Positions 44,361 to 56,400 of a stretch of DNA of 64,000 nt are shown in pieces. The stretch's first letter is position 1; every line of letters starts with the position of its first letter. Both the position numbers and the translations under genes were made by a program. The stretch comes from Ilyonectria destructans (Eukaryota > Ascomycota > Sordariomycetes > Hypocreales > Nectriaceae): contig JAHEWK010000005.1 of NCBI GenBank assembly GCA_020740775.1, positions 2,790,001-2,854,000 on the forward strand, in the 5' to 3' direction. Below the pieces are notes generated by a model. The model saw only the letters and a program-made list of their open reading frames with translations, was not told where the DNA came from and searched no databases.

Positions 44361-44801
44361 ATGAAAGCTCGTTTTCTACTTCAGACTGCGCGGACCCATT
44401 GAATGGTGCAACAGAATGTGCTTCCTTCAGGGACATCACCAGGGTGGAAGCACCTTCACAATTATGATGACGACATCAACGACTAAAGTGCCGAACGTAT
44501 CGTCCTATCAATCTACCATGAAGGGCTTTATTGGACAAATGGGATTTTGCCACAGAACTTGAGTGGTGGAGGACTTGGAGGATGACTAGTAACGAATATC
44601 TTTTGTGGGAGCGGGATTAAAAAGACGTCTAGACAAAAAGATAAACGGAGTATATAAATCGAACAGGCTATTTCCATTGCTGAAGAAAGATAGATCTCCA
44701 GGCGTTGGGCATTGAATCCATCCATTGTGAATCTAGCTCAACGCCAGGGGTCACGTGGAGACAAATTGGAGAGTAGAGTTGGAATAGTGCAAAATTAAGA
44801 C
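44361..44801. other. Spacer between the pseudogene and the Zn2Cys6 gene
   Basis: No coding region seen. It includes a short AT-rich part (about 44590-44680) likely serving as the regulator's promoter. Confidence 0.4.
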
Positions 44802-46516
44802 ATGAGGAACACCATAAAGCCCGTCCCACTTGACCGCCCCGCCCGTCATGACTTTGCTGTGCACTCCTCTCGAAACATGAAGCAACCAATGAACCGCAGT
44901 ACCGAGGGCTGCTGGACCTGCAGGATCCGGCACCGAAAATGCGACGAATTGCGCCCCATTTGCAAAGAGTGCAGCGATCGCTTGATCAGCTGCCATGGGT
45001 ACGGGCCGAAGCCTAGCTGGGTCGACGACCCTTCTCAGCTCGACGCTGAACTGACCCGAATCAAACGCGCCGTGAACGAAAACTTCCGCCGCAACAAGAG
45101 GCTCCGCAAAGGGCATTCGTCGACGGCCAGGAAGCCGCCCGACGGCCACGAGGTCCTGGACTTTTCGGAACCCGTAGCATCAAGAGCCGTCTCGCCAAGC
45201 GTTGGCATACCCTATCGAGAGTCGCATCTTCTGATTCATTATCTCGACTACATATTTCCTCTCCAGTTTCCATACTACGTTGATAATCCCGAGCTCGGAG
45301 GCCGAGGCTGGCTCTTCTGGCTGTTGATGAGAAATGGGCCGCTCAACCAAGCCATCCTCACACTCTCAGCCCTTCACCACCACGCACGATTTTCTAACAA
45401 GACCGGGACTACTGAGCGAGAGCTAATCGAGTATCACACTCGCGCGCTGCAGGGGCTTCGGGAGACTTTGCTCCAGTACCAGGTTGAGGGGTTCGCGGCG
45501 AGTAATGAACGGTTGATTGACTTTCTGGGGTGTGGCTCTACGCTACTGAGTTTCGAGGTACGCCCGAGTTGAGCTTGTGACCGATACCTCTTTGCGGTAA
45601 TGACTGACCATCACAGGTATTCCGAGGGGGAACGGCGAGTTGGCAGCCACACCTCAACGCGCTCAGCATGGTGGTGGACAGAATGGCCCCTTCTCCATGT
45701 CAAGTTCCCTCCGGACACCAGGGAGCATTCTTCAAGGCCGCTCCGAAGGAAGCCGATAGCGTGGAAAATGCCAAGGCGTTCATGGTGGCGACTTTATTAT
45801 GGTTCGATCTTCTGGCGTGCACGTCGTGCGGCACATCTCCAAAGATCTCTTCCTACGAATTATGGCTCGACCATAGTGGCATTGAAATCGGGCCCCTCAT
45901 GGGCTGCTACAATTGGACTATGAAGGCTATTGGCGATATTGGGACACTTAGCGCTCGAGTGGCGTCCGGGGACTCCGAGGTCCCAGCTGAGGCCTTGGAC
46001 GTCAAGAAACGACTGGAGGCCGGGCTGAGCCAGCTTGACTCGGCAAGAGAGGTACGCGTTCTTGACTCAAACTCGTGGCGAGGGAGGCCCCGCTAACTGC
46101 AGAATCTCAACTAGCCACCAATACCCAGAGCCCATGCTGTGTCGCGTGTCTTTGCGACAGCTGCGCTTGTGGAGCTCTATACTATATACCCAGACCTCTG
46201 TATGCCGGATTTAGGGGTGGCAGAGGCTGTAGAAAGGGTCATGGCTTCCATTCGCGTTCTCCCAGAGAGGGTATCTCTTCGCGGTTTGACATGGCCCATC
46301 TGCATCGCAGGCTCGATGGCAAACCCAGACCAGCAACCATTTTTCGAGACGATGATGTCAAAGATTCTGAACCCGTCAGGGCCGGGCTTCAGCAACTGCG
46401 ACACGGTTTTCCGCATAATGAAGCAATGCTGGAATTACCGAAGGAATCATCCGGGCGAGCCGTGGAATTGGCGCGACGGCATGAAGGACATGGGTATTTG
46501 CGCTCTTCTGGTCTAG
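44802..46516 (+). CDS. Zn2Cys6 transcription factor
   Basis: Exons 44802-45557, 45617-46051 and 46115-46516 give 530 residues. A canonical binuclear zinc cluster has Cys37, 40, 47, 54, 57 and 64 (CWTCRIRHRKC, then CKEC), followed by a short linker and a basic stretch NFRRNKRLRKGHSS. The remainder (about 125-530) resembles the fungal-specific TF domain 2 type (starting at RESHLLIHYLDYIFPLQFPYY), which ends near WNWRDGMKDMGICALLV. It is a nuclear DNA-binding regulator, of unknown target. ATG 44877 (MKQPMNRSTEGC) is a possible later start, typical for such proteins, and would shorten the leader by 25 residues. It is followed in the same direction by an amidohydrolase gene and an amino-acid transporter gene, so local control of nitrogen-compound use is a reasonable guess. 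Confidence 0.87.
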
Positions 46517-47255
46517 CGGGAGCACATCCTACGGTACAGCTCGTGTTTTTTGTATTTAGATTGTTTGAAATATCATAGCGAGTCTTCTCAGGTTCCCCAG
46601 ACCTTCCATTCCCCCAGGTTTCCGCTCTATCCTCGTGTCTTGCAAGGAAGCAAGGAATGTCCGGGGTTGATGGGTGCGATACCAGATCTGTGGAGTCAGT
46701 TACGTTTGTTCAAGTTGACGCGAGGATGAAAACGCCACAAGGTGGTACGACATCTGCAGGGCGTGGGGTAGGGAGGAAGCTATTCCATTTCGGATCAGTC
46801 CTGGGAAGGAAAGTCGAGGCGCTGCATGGAGCCGAGCTTGTTAACCAATGTGAAAACCGGCTCGGGCCAGCAGAAGAACATGGCTGGGGAAGTGGACATG
46901 GACGACCCTGTCACGGTAAGCGGGAGTCTTCCGGACAATTGCAGTACCGGCGGTATGCGGAGCTTATCTCGCCACGAGAGGCTTTTAAGGTCAGCAGCTC
47001 CATGGCCAGAAGCTAGAGACCATCAGACGGCTTCGAATGGCAATGCTGGGACGGTACGTAATGCACTAGCTGGCTTGCTTGGTATAGATAGTGGCGGTTG
47101 AGGGACATGTGAGCGCCCGTTAGGTAATTTTGGTGTGCGCCAGGAATTGTTCCCATTTGACGAAGCATAAAGCCTCGCCGCATCGTCTGAATGGAGCTCT
47201 CGTGGCTTCGCCTTGCTATTCCCATCGGCGCCACTGTTCCAGTCCTCTTCTCATC
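46517..47255. other. Promoter region of the amidohydrolase gene
   Basis: 739 bp between the regulator stop and the next start codon. Open frames here are overlapping and have no family resemblance. Confidence 0.4.
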
Positions 47256-48908
47256 ATGGCTTCAGCCGACTCTACTGCGCCTCTCGTTTCAACAACTCTC
47301 TTCATAAATGGCCGCATTCTATCAAAGGCCGGGGTCGGTCTTGAGGGCCAGCCTACCTTTACCGACTCGCTTGTTGTGAGCGATGGTAAAATCGTCGCGC
47401 TCGGCTCTCGAGAAGACCTGGTCGCAAAGTACCAAAGGGATGGGGTTACTGTCCAAGACCTGGGCGGGAAGACGGTTCTCCCTGGCTTCATCGACGGCCA
47501 CATGCATTTCCTGCTCCTTGGCCAATCGTTGAGGAAACTCAGCCTTGACCATTGCAAGTCGCTCGAAGACATCCTGTCAGCCCTTAGAGTGTTTGCCAAG
47601 GCGAATCCCGATGTACCCCGCGTCCTGGCCAAGGGCTGGATGCTTTCCATGACCCCCGATGGCGTTGACGCGGCCATGTTGGACGAGATCGATTCTCGAC
47701 CAATCTTCATCGACTCCAAAGACCTGCATGGGGCCTGGTGCAACTCAGCCGCGCTCGCTGAAATAGGCGTGGCCGATATGGCGGATCCCCCTGGAGGCAA
47801 GATCCAGCGCGACGCCAATGGCAAGCCGTCTGGTGTCCTAACCGAAGGTGCCGTCTTCACTATTATCTGGCCGCACTTGGCCAACGTTGCGTCTCAGCGG
47901 GAGCGGATGGATGCCATGATCGCCGCCACCGACGCATACAACGCTTCAGGATACACTGGCGTAGTGGAGATGGCCATGGACGAGGCTGCCTGGGAGGCGC
48001 TTCTAGCTCTTTATGATGAGAGACCAGACCTGCCGCTGCGTATAGTTGCGTATTGGCTCATCAAGCCATCCGGCACCCACGCCGATCGGCTCAGACAGTT
48101 GAACCGTGCAATTGAGCTGAACGCAAAGTATAATAAAGCAACGTCACCTGATCTTCGGATTGCCGGCATAAAGATCATGTGTGATGGCATCGTCGATGCG
48201 TGTACGGCATACCTCTCCGAGCCATACTCAACGGTTGACTCGCCTGCGCCGATCTGGTCTCGGGAAGATCTCGAGCCCATTGTGCAAGGGGCCTCAGATG
48301 CAGGGCTTCAAATCGCGCTACACGCCATTGGAGATGGAGCTGTGCGAATGGCTGTGGATGTCCTCGAGGCACACACTCAGCCGGGAGGTCGCCATCGCAT
48401 TGAGCACCTCGAGCTTGTCGCCCCTGAGGAGGCGAGAAGACTCGGAGAATTGGGAATCACGGCCTCCGTCCAGCCCGTGCACGCAGACCCTGCGATCCTA
48501 CGGGCTTGGCCGCGTCTGATCGGTGAGGATCGCTGCGGCCGCGCCTTTGCCTACCGCGACTTCGCCGACGCCGGCGCCCTGATGGCGCTCGGAAGCGACA
48601 GTCCAACCGCCCCGTGGGACCCCTTGCATAATATTTACATTGCCACCACGCGGCGATCAGCGCGGGAGCCGGAGAGCCTAGAAATTGTGAATGAGCATTT
48701 CCGACTGGGCGTTTGCGAGGCCATTACCGCAGCAACAGCCGGTGCGGCGAAGAGTGTTTTTAACGAGGACCGAACGGGGAGTCTCGAGGTGGGAAAGTCG
48801 GCAGATATTGTGATAGTGGATATGGAATGGGACGCACAAACGCTGCTGAAGGCAAAGGTCAAAGAAACCTGGTTCAGAGGAAAGAAGGTTCGGAGTTCAG
48901 ATCAATGA
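47256..48908 (+). CDS. Amidohydrolase (YtcJ-like, amidohydrolase_3)
   Basis: A single exon of 550 residues. It is a metal-dependent amidohydrolase: after a small beta domain (TLFINGRIL..., TVLPGFIDGHMHF), the metal-binding HxH is His82 and His84. Later come IALHAIGDGAV with a His ligand, the RHRIEHLEL segment, and the final aspartate in ALGSDSPTAPWDP. The C-terminal SLEVGKSADIVIVD strand returns to the beta domain. This subgroup includes N-substituted formamide deformylase and related exoenzyme-like proteins; the substrate in fungi is mostly unknown. There is no signal peptide from ATG 47256, so it is probably cytosolic. An in-frame extension to 47130 lacks an ATG. Neighbours are a Zn2Cys6 regulator upstream and an amino-acid permease downstream. 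Confidence 0.88.
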   Translation: MASADSTAPLVSTTLFINGRILSKAGVGLEGQPTFTDSLVVSDGKIVALGSREDLVAKYQRDGVTVQDLGGKTVLPGFIDGHMHFLLLGQSLRKLSLDHCKSLEDILSALRVFAKANPDVPRVLAKGWMLSMTPDGVDAAMLDEIDSRPIFIDSKDLHGAWCNSAALAEIGVADMADPPGGKIQRDANGKPSGVLTEGAVFTIIWPHLANVASQRERMDAMIAATDAYNASGYTGVVEMAMDEAAWEALLALYDERPDLPLRIVAYWLIKPSGTHADRLRQLNRAIELNAKYNKATSPDLRIAGIKIMCDGIVDACTAYLSEPYSTVDSPAPIWSREDLEPIVQGASDAGLQIALHAIGDGAVRMAVDVLEAHTQPGGRHRIEHLELVAPEEARRLGELGITASVQPVHADPAILRAWPRLIGEDRCGRAFAYRDFADAGALMALGSDSPTAPWDPLHNIYIATTRRSAREPESLEIVNEHFRLGVCEAITAATAGAAKSVFNEDRTGSLEVGKSADIVIVDMEWDAQTLLKAKVKETWFRGKKVRSSDQ

Positions 48909-50294
48909 GCACACTCTTGCGATTGATTAGGTTAGACGAAGATGTTAGTCCAATGTCATAATGTTTCGCTATACAATAGAGATGTAACCTATTCAATCAT
49001 TTATAATAAGGCCGAGTGCTAGAAAACTTTTGTTTCCGTCTTTAACATCATTTTCCCGCCTCGTCATCATCAAGCTCAATCTCGAGGGTGGGAAATTTGG
49101 AGATTCGCTATATGAGTCCCCTTGCCTAATAGCACCCAAGCTATATCATGGCCACTGTAAGGACATCCTCGGAGATGGTATTCAATAGACTAAGGCATGT
49201 GGGCGCGTCCCACGCCACGTCTTCGTGTTCGGGGTATGCGAAACCTGGGTATTGGTAGGATACTAGAGAATTCACCTCAGGCACGCCAATGAAGTTCTAC
49301 TGTCGGAACACTTGACCTATGAGGGACGGAATGGATGCTGAAAACCCGACAATGAGTTCTGGTGCCATAACTATCCTTTAAATTTGAGGAGATTGAATGC
49401 ACAAGAAGGCTAGTGGAAAGTATGTCTTTTGTGAAATTGAACCTGGCACCCGAAATATTGGGCATCGTATAAGTGAACAGGTTGGTATGGGGTTCCCAGA
49501 GGGAATTCATGCCGAACCACTCGACATAAAGCTGGCAGTGACGAGTTTTCATTAGCGGTGCCGTCACGGCCAGGTCGCGCGTGTATCCGGCGTCGGCTCG
49601 GCTTTCCTTCCCAGGACGGACGCCAAGCCAGATTTAGGCCGGAAACAGCTGATAGGACTCCGTATTAATCCCGTATTACCAATTGTATTCATCGCGGCTT
49701 CCTTCGGGCCTCCGGGTCTCCACAATCCGATGCTCGGAGAAATCGGCCAGACCGGCCATTAGCCCAGGTTGATTCCCTCGACAAGGCCGCTACCAACGCC
49801 CCACGCACCGCACTGACTCAAACATCGCGGGCAAGGGCGTCTTGCAGGACCAACACTAGGTTCCCAGTCCATGCCTCAGAGATTATATCATATTCAGTGG
49901 CTGATGTTTTGTCTCAACACATGGCCGTGCCCTTGTACCAAGGACAAGGTCGGAAAGCCATCTCCCCAGTCCCCAGTTTGACATGGAGGAGAACATCTGG
50001 AGATGTTTATCTCCCCACATCCGGGGTCGTGGTACCATGCGTCCATGACAAGTTCTTTGATGTCGTGGTGGAGAAGCTGCTTTGCTGGACCGGCCTAGAC
50101 TAGCCAGACTTGAGGAGACTCAACACTGTTATATATATCCACGCCTTGCCCTACTTGCTCGTCTTGGATATCTTACTACAGAAAACACATTTACTTTTCT
50201 GGAAAACATCAGATCTCGAGGAGACACTTCCCAATCTCTTCTCGCCATCCACGACGGCTTTGTTACTGCCTCACCCTTCCTCTACGGCTTTATC
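48909..50294. other. Promoter region of the amino-acid transporter gene
   Basis: 1.4 kb without a credible open frame. A TATATATA-like stretch at about 50131-50138 lies about 160 bp before the start codon. Confidence 0.4.
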
Positions 50295-51765
50295 ATGGAC
50301 CACGGGGCCACCGAAAAGCGCGGCAACGACGCGGTAGGAAAAGACAATAGCGATGGAGATGTCATTGCACCCCATGTCTCAAACAGCGTTGTGCTCGGCG
50401 AGGTCCTGAACGAAAACGGTCGCTCCGATGTCGAAAAACAGAAAATCCAGCAAGGAGATGCCCACTTTCACCGCCTCGGATGGAAAAGACTCACGGTCGT
50501 CCTCATCGTGGAAGCCATCGCCCTTGGAAGCCTGGGCTTGCCTTCTGCCTTTGCGACGCTCGGCATGGTTGCAGGCGTCATTCTCTGTATCGCCATCGGC
50601 CTCATTGCAATCTACGCCTGCTACATCATCGGACAAGTCTCGCTGAAATACCCCGGAGTTGCTCACTATGCTGACATTGGGCGGCTTATGTGGGGTGGCT
50701 TTGGATACAACCTATTCAGCGTCATCTTCATCTCTCAGTTGACACTGGTTGTCGGATCGCACTGCCTCACTGGCACAATCGCCTTCAACAACATCACGCA
50801 AAGCGACGTTTGCTCTGTTGTCTTTGGGATCGTATCAGCGATCATCCTATTGCTTCTTGCCATACCACCTTCGTTTGCCGAGGTTGCTATTTTGGGCTAC
50901 ATTGATTGCGCTTCAATTGGCTTGGCCATCATAATAACCATGATTGCGACTGGTATCCAGGGTGCCCAAGCCCCCGGCGGATTGGCCGCTTCAACCTGGT
51001 CCGCCTGGCCAAAAGAGGACCTCAAGTTTTCTGAAGCTTTTATCGCGGTCAATAGCATTGTGTTTGCATACGCATTTGCAAGCGCACAGCCGTCATTTAT
51101 GCAGGAAATGCACACACCAAAGGACTACATCAAATCCACTTGGTCGGTTATGGTTATTCAAATCTTCGTTTATACGCTCACGGGAGCTATTATTTATGCT
51201 TTCGTGGGCCAGGAAGTTCAGTCACCTGCCTTATTATCCGCCGGACCCGTCGTTTCGAGGATTGTTTTTGGAATTGCTTTACCGGTTATCTTCATCTCGG
51301 GCTCGATCAACACTACGATCGTTTGCCGATATATCCACGGAAAGATCTACGAAGACTCTGTTGTCCGCTATGTCAACACTAAGAAGGGCTGGATTACATG
51401 GCTGGGACTGGTGACTATCATCACTTTCATTGCCTGGATTATTGCCGAGGCTATCCCTATCTTTTCCGAGCTATTGTCGATTAGCGCCTCCCTCTTCGTG
51501 TCTGGTCTTTCATTTTATTTTCCTCCCGTCATGTGGTTCCTCCTACTCAAGGAAGGCAAATGGTATGCCAAAGAAAACATACGAAGTGCTATTTACAATG
51601 GCATTGTCTTCCTCTTCGGAGTTATTGTACTCGTGGCCGGGACATACGCTACTGTTGCGGAACTGGTAAGTTTCGAAGTTATCAAATGTCAGTATCTCAC
51701 ATTAACATGCTCTTCAGATTACCACATTCAAGTCAGGTTCCGTCGGGAAGCCATTTTCATGCTAA
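50295..51765 (+). CDS. Amino-acid transporter (AAAP family)
   Basis: Exons 50295-51665 and 51718-51765 give 472 residues. It is a fungal neutral amino-acid permease of the AAAP/AVT family, like the N system (MTR) of Neurospora. A hydrophilic N-terminus of about 60 residues is followed by about 11 membrane segments, the first being TVVLIVEAIALGSLGLPSAF, with the family feature GLPSAF; others include YADIGRLMWGGFGY and FAYAFASAQPSFMQEM. The last exon adds only ITTFKSGSVGKPFSC after a 52-nt intron. The family imports aliphatic and aromatic amino acids at the plasma membrane by proton symport; the specificity here cannot be told. ATG 50295 follows an in-frame extension that looks like a leader. 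Confidence 0.9.
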
Positions 51766-52586
51766 GCATTTGACTTCATATTGGAGGACCCATAACAAAC
51801 CATCGATTGGATCTTTTATTCCACTTCTTAAATACACTGTATAACCGAAATTTTGACGCGAGGTGGATTCGGGAAAGACCTGTGTGTGAATTAAGCCGCG
51901 AGGCTGAGAACCGAGCCTCTGGAATGACTTTCTCTCAATTCATTACAGGCCTATAGGCCCCATTTCTATTGAGAATCCCCGGTCCGCCTTTTTGACATGA
52001 CTGTAGTAGTGGGCATGGGCGCGTTGCTAATTGTCTTGTTCTACGTTCCTAAACTTGCGGTAAAAATTTTTTTCTCGAGTCGGTTAGCGTCTAATTCCTA
52101 ATTAAAAGAGCTCAGGGACAGCTCAGGGACAGCTCAGAGATACCCATGGTGTCACAGAATGTGCTTCGGATAAAGCTACCTATAATTCCGGGTTATGTCG
52201 GCCTGCGTCTGGTTTGTAAAGCGGCGATATGTAGCCTACTAGCTTGCTTGCTAATATAGGCTTAAAAATATTTAAAGTCTATAATTTCTATTTATTATGC
52301 TCTTTTCTTCTTCTTTTATCTTTTAGAAAATAAATTCAACTCGATCTATCTATATACTTTTAGACTGTATTTATTTAGTATATCTTTTAAAAATTCACTA
52401 TTATAGTAAAGAAGATAATAACCGCTAAGAAGAGGTATATTCCAGCTTATAGTACTATTTAGAATAGCTCAATAATTCTTCTATAAGGAAAATAGTATTT
52501 ATTAGTTAGTGTTAATAGTTGTAACAGTAAAAACGAGACGTTTTATATAAGCCTAATGCTATACCTCGAATGTTATAATGCTGCCC
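51766..52586. other. Intergenic region with an AT-rich island
   Basis: From about 52240 to 52560 the sequence is strongly AT-rich and has no frame. It looks like decayed DNA. An 11-bp tandem repeat is at 52110-52140. Confidence 0.5.
52110..52140. repeat. 11-bp tandem repeat (GCTCAGGGACA, 2.8 copies)
   Basis: Two exact units and most of a third, beside an AT-rich island. Confidence 0.85.
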
Positions 52587-55154
52587 TTAAAGAGTGCCTG
52601 GGCTAGGGGGAAGTTCACCCAAATCCCACTCTACTGGTTTCGTGCCCATAACAAATTCCAGTCGGCTCCCCTTATTGTTGTCGCCTACTAGCACATCATG
52701 GCTAATCCAGCTCTGATCCCATGATTCTCCGTTGACCTTCAGGCTCTGCACATAAGGTCCATCGCTGAGACCCTGGACAGTAATGCGCAGCACGCCACCG
52801 TCTTCGCCCAGTCGGATAGATATGTCCTCAAATTGCGGCGCCAGAATGAGGTAGACAGGCTGCGTGACAACCGGATACAGACCGAGCATGTTCCATACAA
52901 GCCAACTACTCATGCTGCCCGCATCGTCGTTTCCAGGAATGCCGCTTGGTCCAGTATGATAATACTCGTCCACAATAGCCTTGCTCCTCATAACACTCTT
53001 CCACTGCCTCCCCCGCAAAAAGTTGTAGAGGAAGGGTGTCATGAAGCTAGGCTCATTTCCCGGATTGTATATCATGGAACCGATGCCATTGTTGCCCTGC
53101 TCCTGGGCCCCGAGGCCGGGGATGAAGCTTGCGTCAAGCCGCTGCTCGAAAGTAGCTGGACCACCCATGAATTTGATTAGGGTGACCATGTCGTGTGGCA
53201 CTGTGAAGCTGTACTCCCATGGAGTTCCTTCGTATGAGATGGATTCCCAGTTGCAGTCTCCGCAGGCCAGAGGGTCGTACGGCTCCAGAAGTGTGCCGTT
53301 GGGTTGCAAGGGAGCAAGAAAACCAGTGAAATTGTGAGATTTTGAGTCTTTATGCCAAATACGTTGCCATCCGCTAGACACGGTTAGTCAATCTCGCATT
53401 GAGTGGCTAGGCACCTTGTAACTCACGATGACCGGTTGAGGTATTTCGCGGCCTCAGCTGGTGCCTCGCCCTTGGCAACCTGCGAGACAGCAAAATCGTT
53501 CAACGAGTACTCGGCGGTCTTGCTTACGCTCCTCCCGTAGTTTGTACTGACGTAGCCATATTTCTTCCAGTCATCCAATGCACCCCTTCCCTCCTTTGTA
53601 CTTCCTGTTGGGTCATTGAAGTCAAAGTTGTTGTAGGGTTGCAGCTCGGCATTGGTTCGCATGGCGCTGTAGCCATCGGTCCAGTTCACGAGCCTGTCTT
53701 GATCAAGGTTCTTGACGTATGCGTCTGCGAGTATATTGTCCGAGTTGGAGCCTCCCTGAACACGGCCATTGTGGTTGTGGCTACGACCTTCAGGCATAAA
53801 ACGCTCGTGTCGCCAGATGTCGATCATGCTTCGGACTGAACAATGTTAGTATCAAGTCGTGAATGGCCAGAGAGGGCACCAACTCATGTCAATCTGACGG
53901 CTGGGTAAAATAAGAGACACCAGCGCGTGGGTACATCGAAATGTGTCCCAAAGAGTGTAATAGTCATCGTAGTACGGCTCGCTTGAAGTCCAGTGAGGGT
54001 TTTCCCCAGTACGATTAGAGGGCATCAGATGTGCATGATACAAGCCGGTGTAGAGCATTTCAAGCCGGGTCCGGTTTTCTGTATGGATGTCGATTTTGGA
54101 GAGAACTTCGCTGTTCCACTTGTCTTTGGCCTGGGTGACAGTCTTGTTGAGGTCCCAGTGCGGTATCTCCTGGTCGATGAATTGGCATGCCTTATCAACC
54201 GAGACCCAGGAGACGCCCACTTTGGAAGTGAGGGAGGACACGTTCGGCGCAAAGGCAAAGAGGGCACCAATTCTGTCCGCGTATTGGTATCCATCAACAC
54301 CACCTTTTATCCACTCATCCTCGGTGAAGGTTGGCTTGACATTTGTCGTGTTTGGCCAGTACGGATCCGTGTACATGCCAGAAAAGAGCTGGACCTTAGA
54401 GGGAGCAGCATTGAATCGCCCACAAAAGTAAATCTTGAAATCACCGCCTGCAAGGTTTAGCATGTCTGCGTTCTGATGAATTTCAATCTCACCACCTACC
54501 GAGAGCCCAGCCTTCTCTGTAAATACCGTAACCGCTGTACCAAGTTCCGTCTGCGCTGCGCTCCAACTCCCCGTTGCTGTACCATTGCGTATCTTTTCCC
54601 CGCGTGGGGAGATAGTGGCTGATATCAACGAGTACGTTCCGGTCCTCGTTGTCCGGGAATTGGTATTTCATAATCCCGACGTGCTGGCTTGCACTCATCT
54701 CGGCCGTAATGCCATTCTTCAGCTCTGTTCTGTAATAGCCGACCTCGGCAACATCATGACCGACCCTCGGCTGCATGTAGGTCAAGTTGTCGAGCACATT
54801 GACGCCCTCAATTGATGTGAGGGGCATCTGAGGGATCAGGCCATACGTCGGAGCACCTCCTGTGCCGCTCACGTGCAGCATCGTGATGGCAGTGACGTTG
54901 CCTTCTGGAGTGTAACCTGCGTTGGCTTGATACCTTGTGTCCCACCTCGTCGTGTCAATGCCGACTTTGACCGCCCCAAATGGAAGTGTAGCTCCCGGAA
55001 AGACATTTCCGCCTTGATATGCCGATCCTGGGGTTGGGCCTTCGGTACCTAGGAATGGGTTGACGTAGGATGTGAAGTCTTTACCCTCAACTAGTCGGGC
55101 TAGCTGGACAATAGCCGCTAGGCTAGCCAAAAGCTTTCGAGGCTTGCTCATCAT
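52587..55154 (-). CDS. GH92 alpha-1,2-mannosidase, secreted
   Basis: Exons 55154-54500, 54447-53884, 53835-53427 and 53373-52587 give 804 residues. Introns are 52, 48 and 53 nt. A signal peptide (residues 1 to about 24, ASLAAIVQLARLVEG) leads into KDFTSYVNPFLGTEG, the start of the family 92 beta-sandwich, with GNVFPGATLPFGAVKVGIDT. The (alpha/alpha)6 part has YYDDYYTLWDTFRCTHAL, GNEPSFMTPFLYN, and GIPGNDDAGSMSSW, whose aspartates are the catalytic ones in the family. GH92 enzymes are calcium-dependent exo-acting alpha-mannosidases that trim N-glycans or yeast mannans. Several N-glycosylation sites are present. The intron choices were forced by the continuity of motifs, e.g. GWALG-GDFKIYFCGRF across the first and IDMIRSMIDIW across the second. 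Confidence 0.92.
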
Positions 55155-55779
55155 ATTGGGTTTCTATGTATGAGAATGGTAGAGCATCTCTCACTTGCCG
55201 AGGAACCGGCCCTTTTATGCTCTGTTTCATGTTGCATTCGGGCGACGATGCCCCGAACATTCTGGACCGGTGATCTCGTTTCCGCTTTGAACAGGAGCTA
55301 AATGGTAAAACCTGGAAATTAAGCAGCAAAGTTGGCAATTAAGAGTGTCGATCCCTATGGTACTTAACCCTCAATAGTTCGGCCGGCAGGTATTCCGTAG
55401 CGCCGGAGTCCTATGCTGAACTCGGCATCGTCATCGGCATTGGTTTAAGCCTCGGACTCGGACTTGGGTCCGGATTTCAACGGATTTCAACGGATTTCAA
55501 CGCTTGCTGATCGACGGATAACGACGGATAACTGTTATTTTCCTATAGGCTACTTTTTCTTAGTTCGCTGGAAACTTTTATTTAGTCTTAACTCTAGCAA
55601 GTCCAAGGCCATGTGGGAGAACCGCTTACTAGGTACGGAGTAATTAGGCAACGATTACCAGCAAAAGCTTTTCATTTATGCCATTATTAATCTCGTCGCC
55701 ATGCGACTCAGGTTGGATGACAATCTTCACCACATTAGGCACCGTCAATTGCCTTTCTACGTCCTGTACCTCTATCTTA
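55155..55779. other. GH92 promoter region with short tandem repeats
   Basis: No coding region. It contains the CGGATTTCAA repeat at 55471-55502 and a 10-bp repeat (ACGACGGATA-like, two copies) at 55512-55532. Confidence 0.45.
55471..55502. repeat. 10-bp tandem repeat (CGGATTTCAA, three copies)
   Basis: Three perfect units followed by CG. About 320-350 bp upstream of the GH92 start codon. Confidence 0.9.
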
Positions 55780-56400
55780 TCAGACAAGTGGATTGATTGA
55801 GACAGCTCCTGTAGTGGTGCTGCTCCTCAGGTGTCATGGTGTCCCATATCTTTGCCTTGGAGTTATTTCTCCATCGGTAGTAATAGTAGGTGCCCAGGTA
55901 TTAAACCATCTGCGGGTAGCATGAGCAATCACGTACAAAAGAGGGGATTAAAGAAGAAGGGAAATACACTTACACACATCCAGACGCAAATAACCAGCAG
56001 AACTTTGTTTGCCTTGAAGTACCGGGGGGGGGGGAACTCACTATTCGCCCCGATCATCCCGCTGACTTGCACCCACATGTTGTAAAGGCTGTAGGTCAGT
56101 TAGGGCGATAAAAAAGCTAGAACTGAGGGGTTTGACTCACGATGTGGAAACTGTTCTGTTCCTGCTCGTCCAGGCGACTTGTATTGGATGAGTGCTGAAT
56201 TTGATTAGCATTGGAAATTTCCCAGTTCACTTATACTTACTATAGGAACGATAACAAAACCATGGCAATTACAAAATACACCCAAGGACCAATTGGATCC
56301 GACAAAGCTATCAAAGCCGCAAATCATGGCAGTAACCAGTCATCTTCTGCCATAGAAACGAAGCTCCTGTTCTGCATTAGGTCTCATTGATCTTGAGAGG
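55780..56400 (-). pseudogene. C-terminal half of an MFS permease (TNA1/DAL5-like), decayed
   Basis: The minus strand can be read in pieces as an anion:cation symporter-type MFS: NRSFVSMAEDDWLLP, FAALIALSDPIGPWVYF, THPIQVAWTSRNRTVSTSL, YNMWVQVSGMIGAN, RYFKANKVLLVICVWMC and YLGTYYYYRWRNNSKAKIWD. The family hallmark AWTSRN...TVS...LYNM is unmistakable. Three normal introns separate pieces, with donor and branch sequences intact. It is broken by TGA after WLLP, TAA in place of Gln before YLG, a run of 11 G at 56024-56034 that disturbs the frame, and a lost C-terminal end. The N-terminal half is not recognisable further upstream. Relatives transport nicotinate, allantoate or vitamins. Confidence 0.65.
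56024..56034. repeat. Run of 11 G
   Basis: A homopolymer within the MFS pseudogene. It may be a sequencing-length uncertainty as well as a real frame change. Confidence 0.9.
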
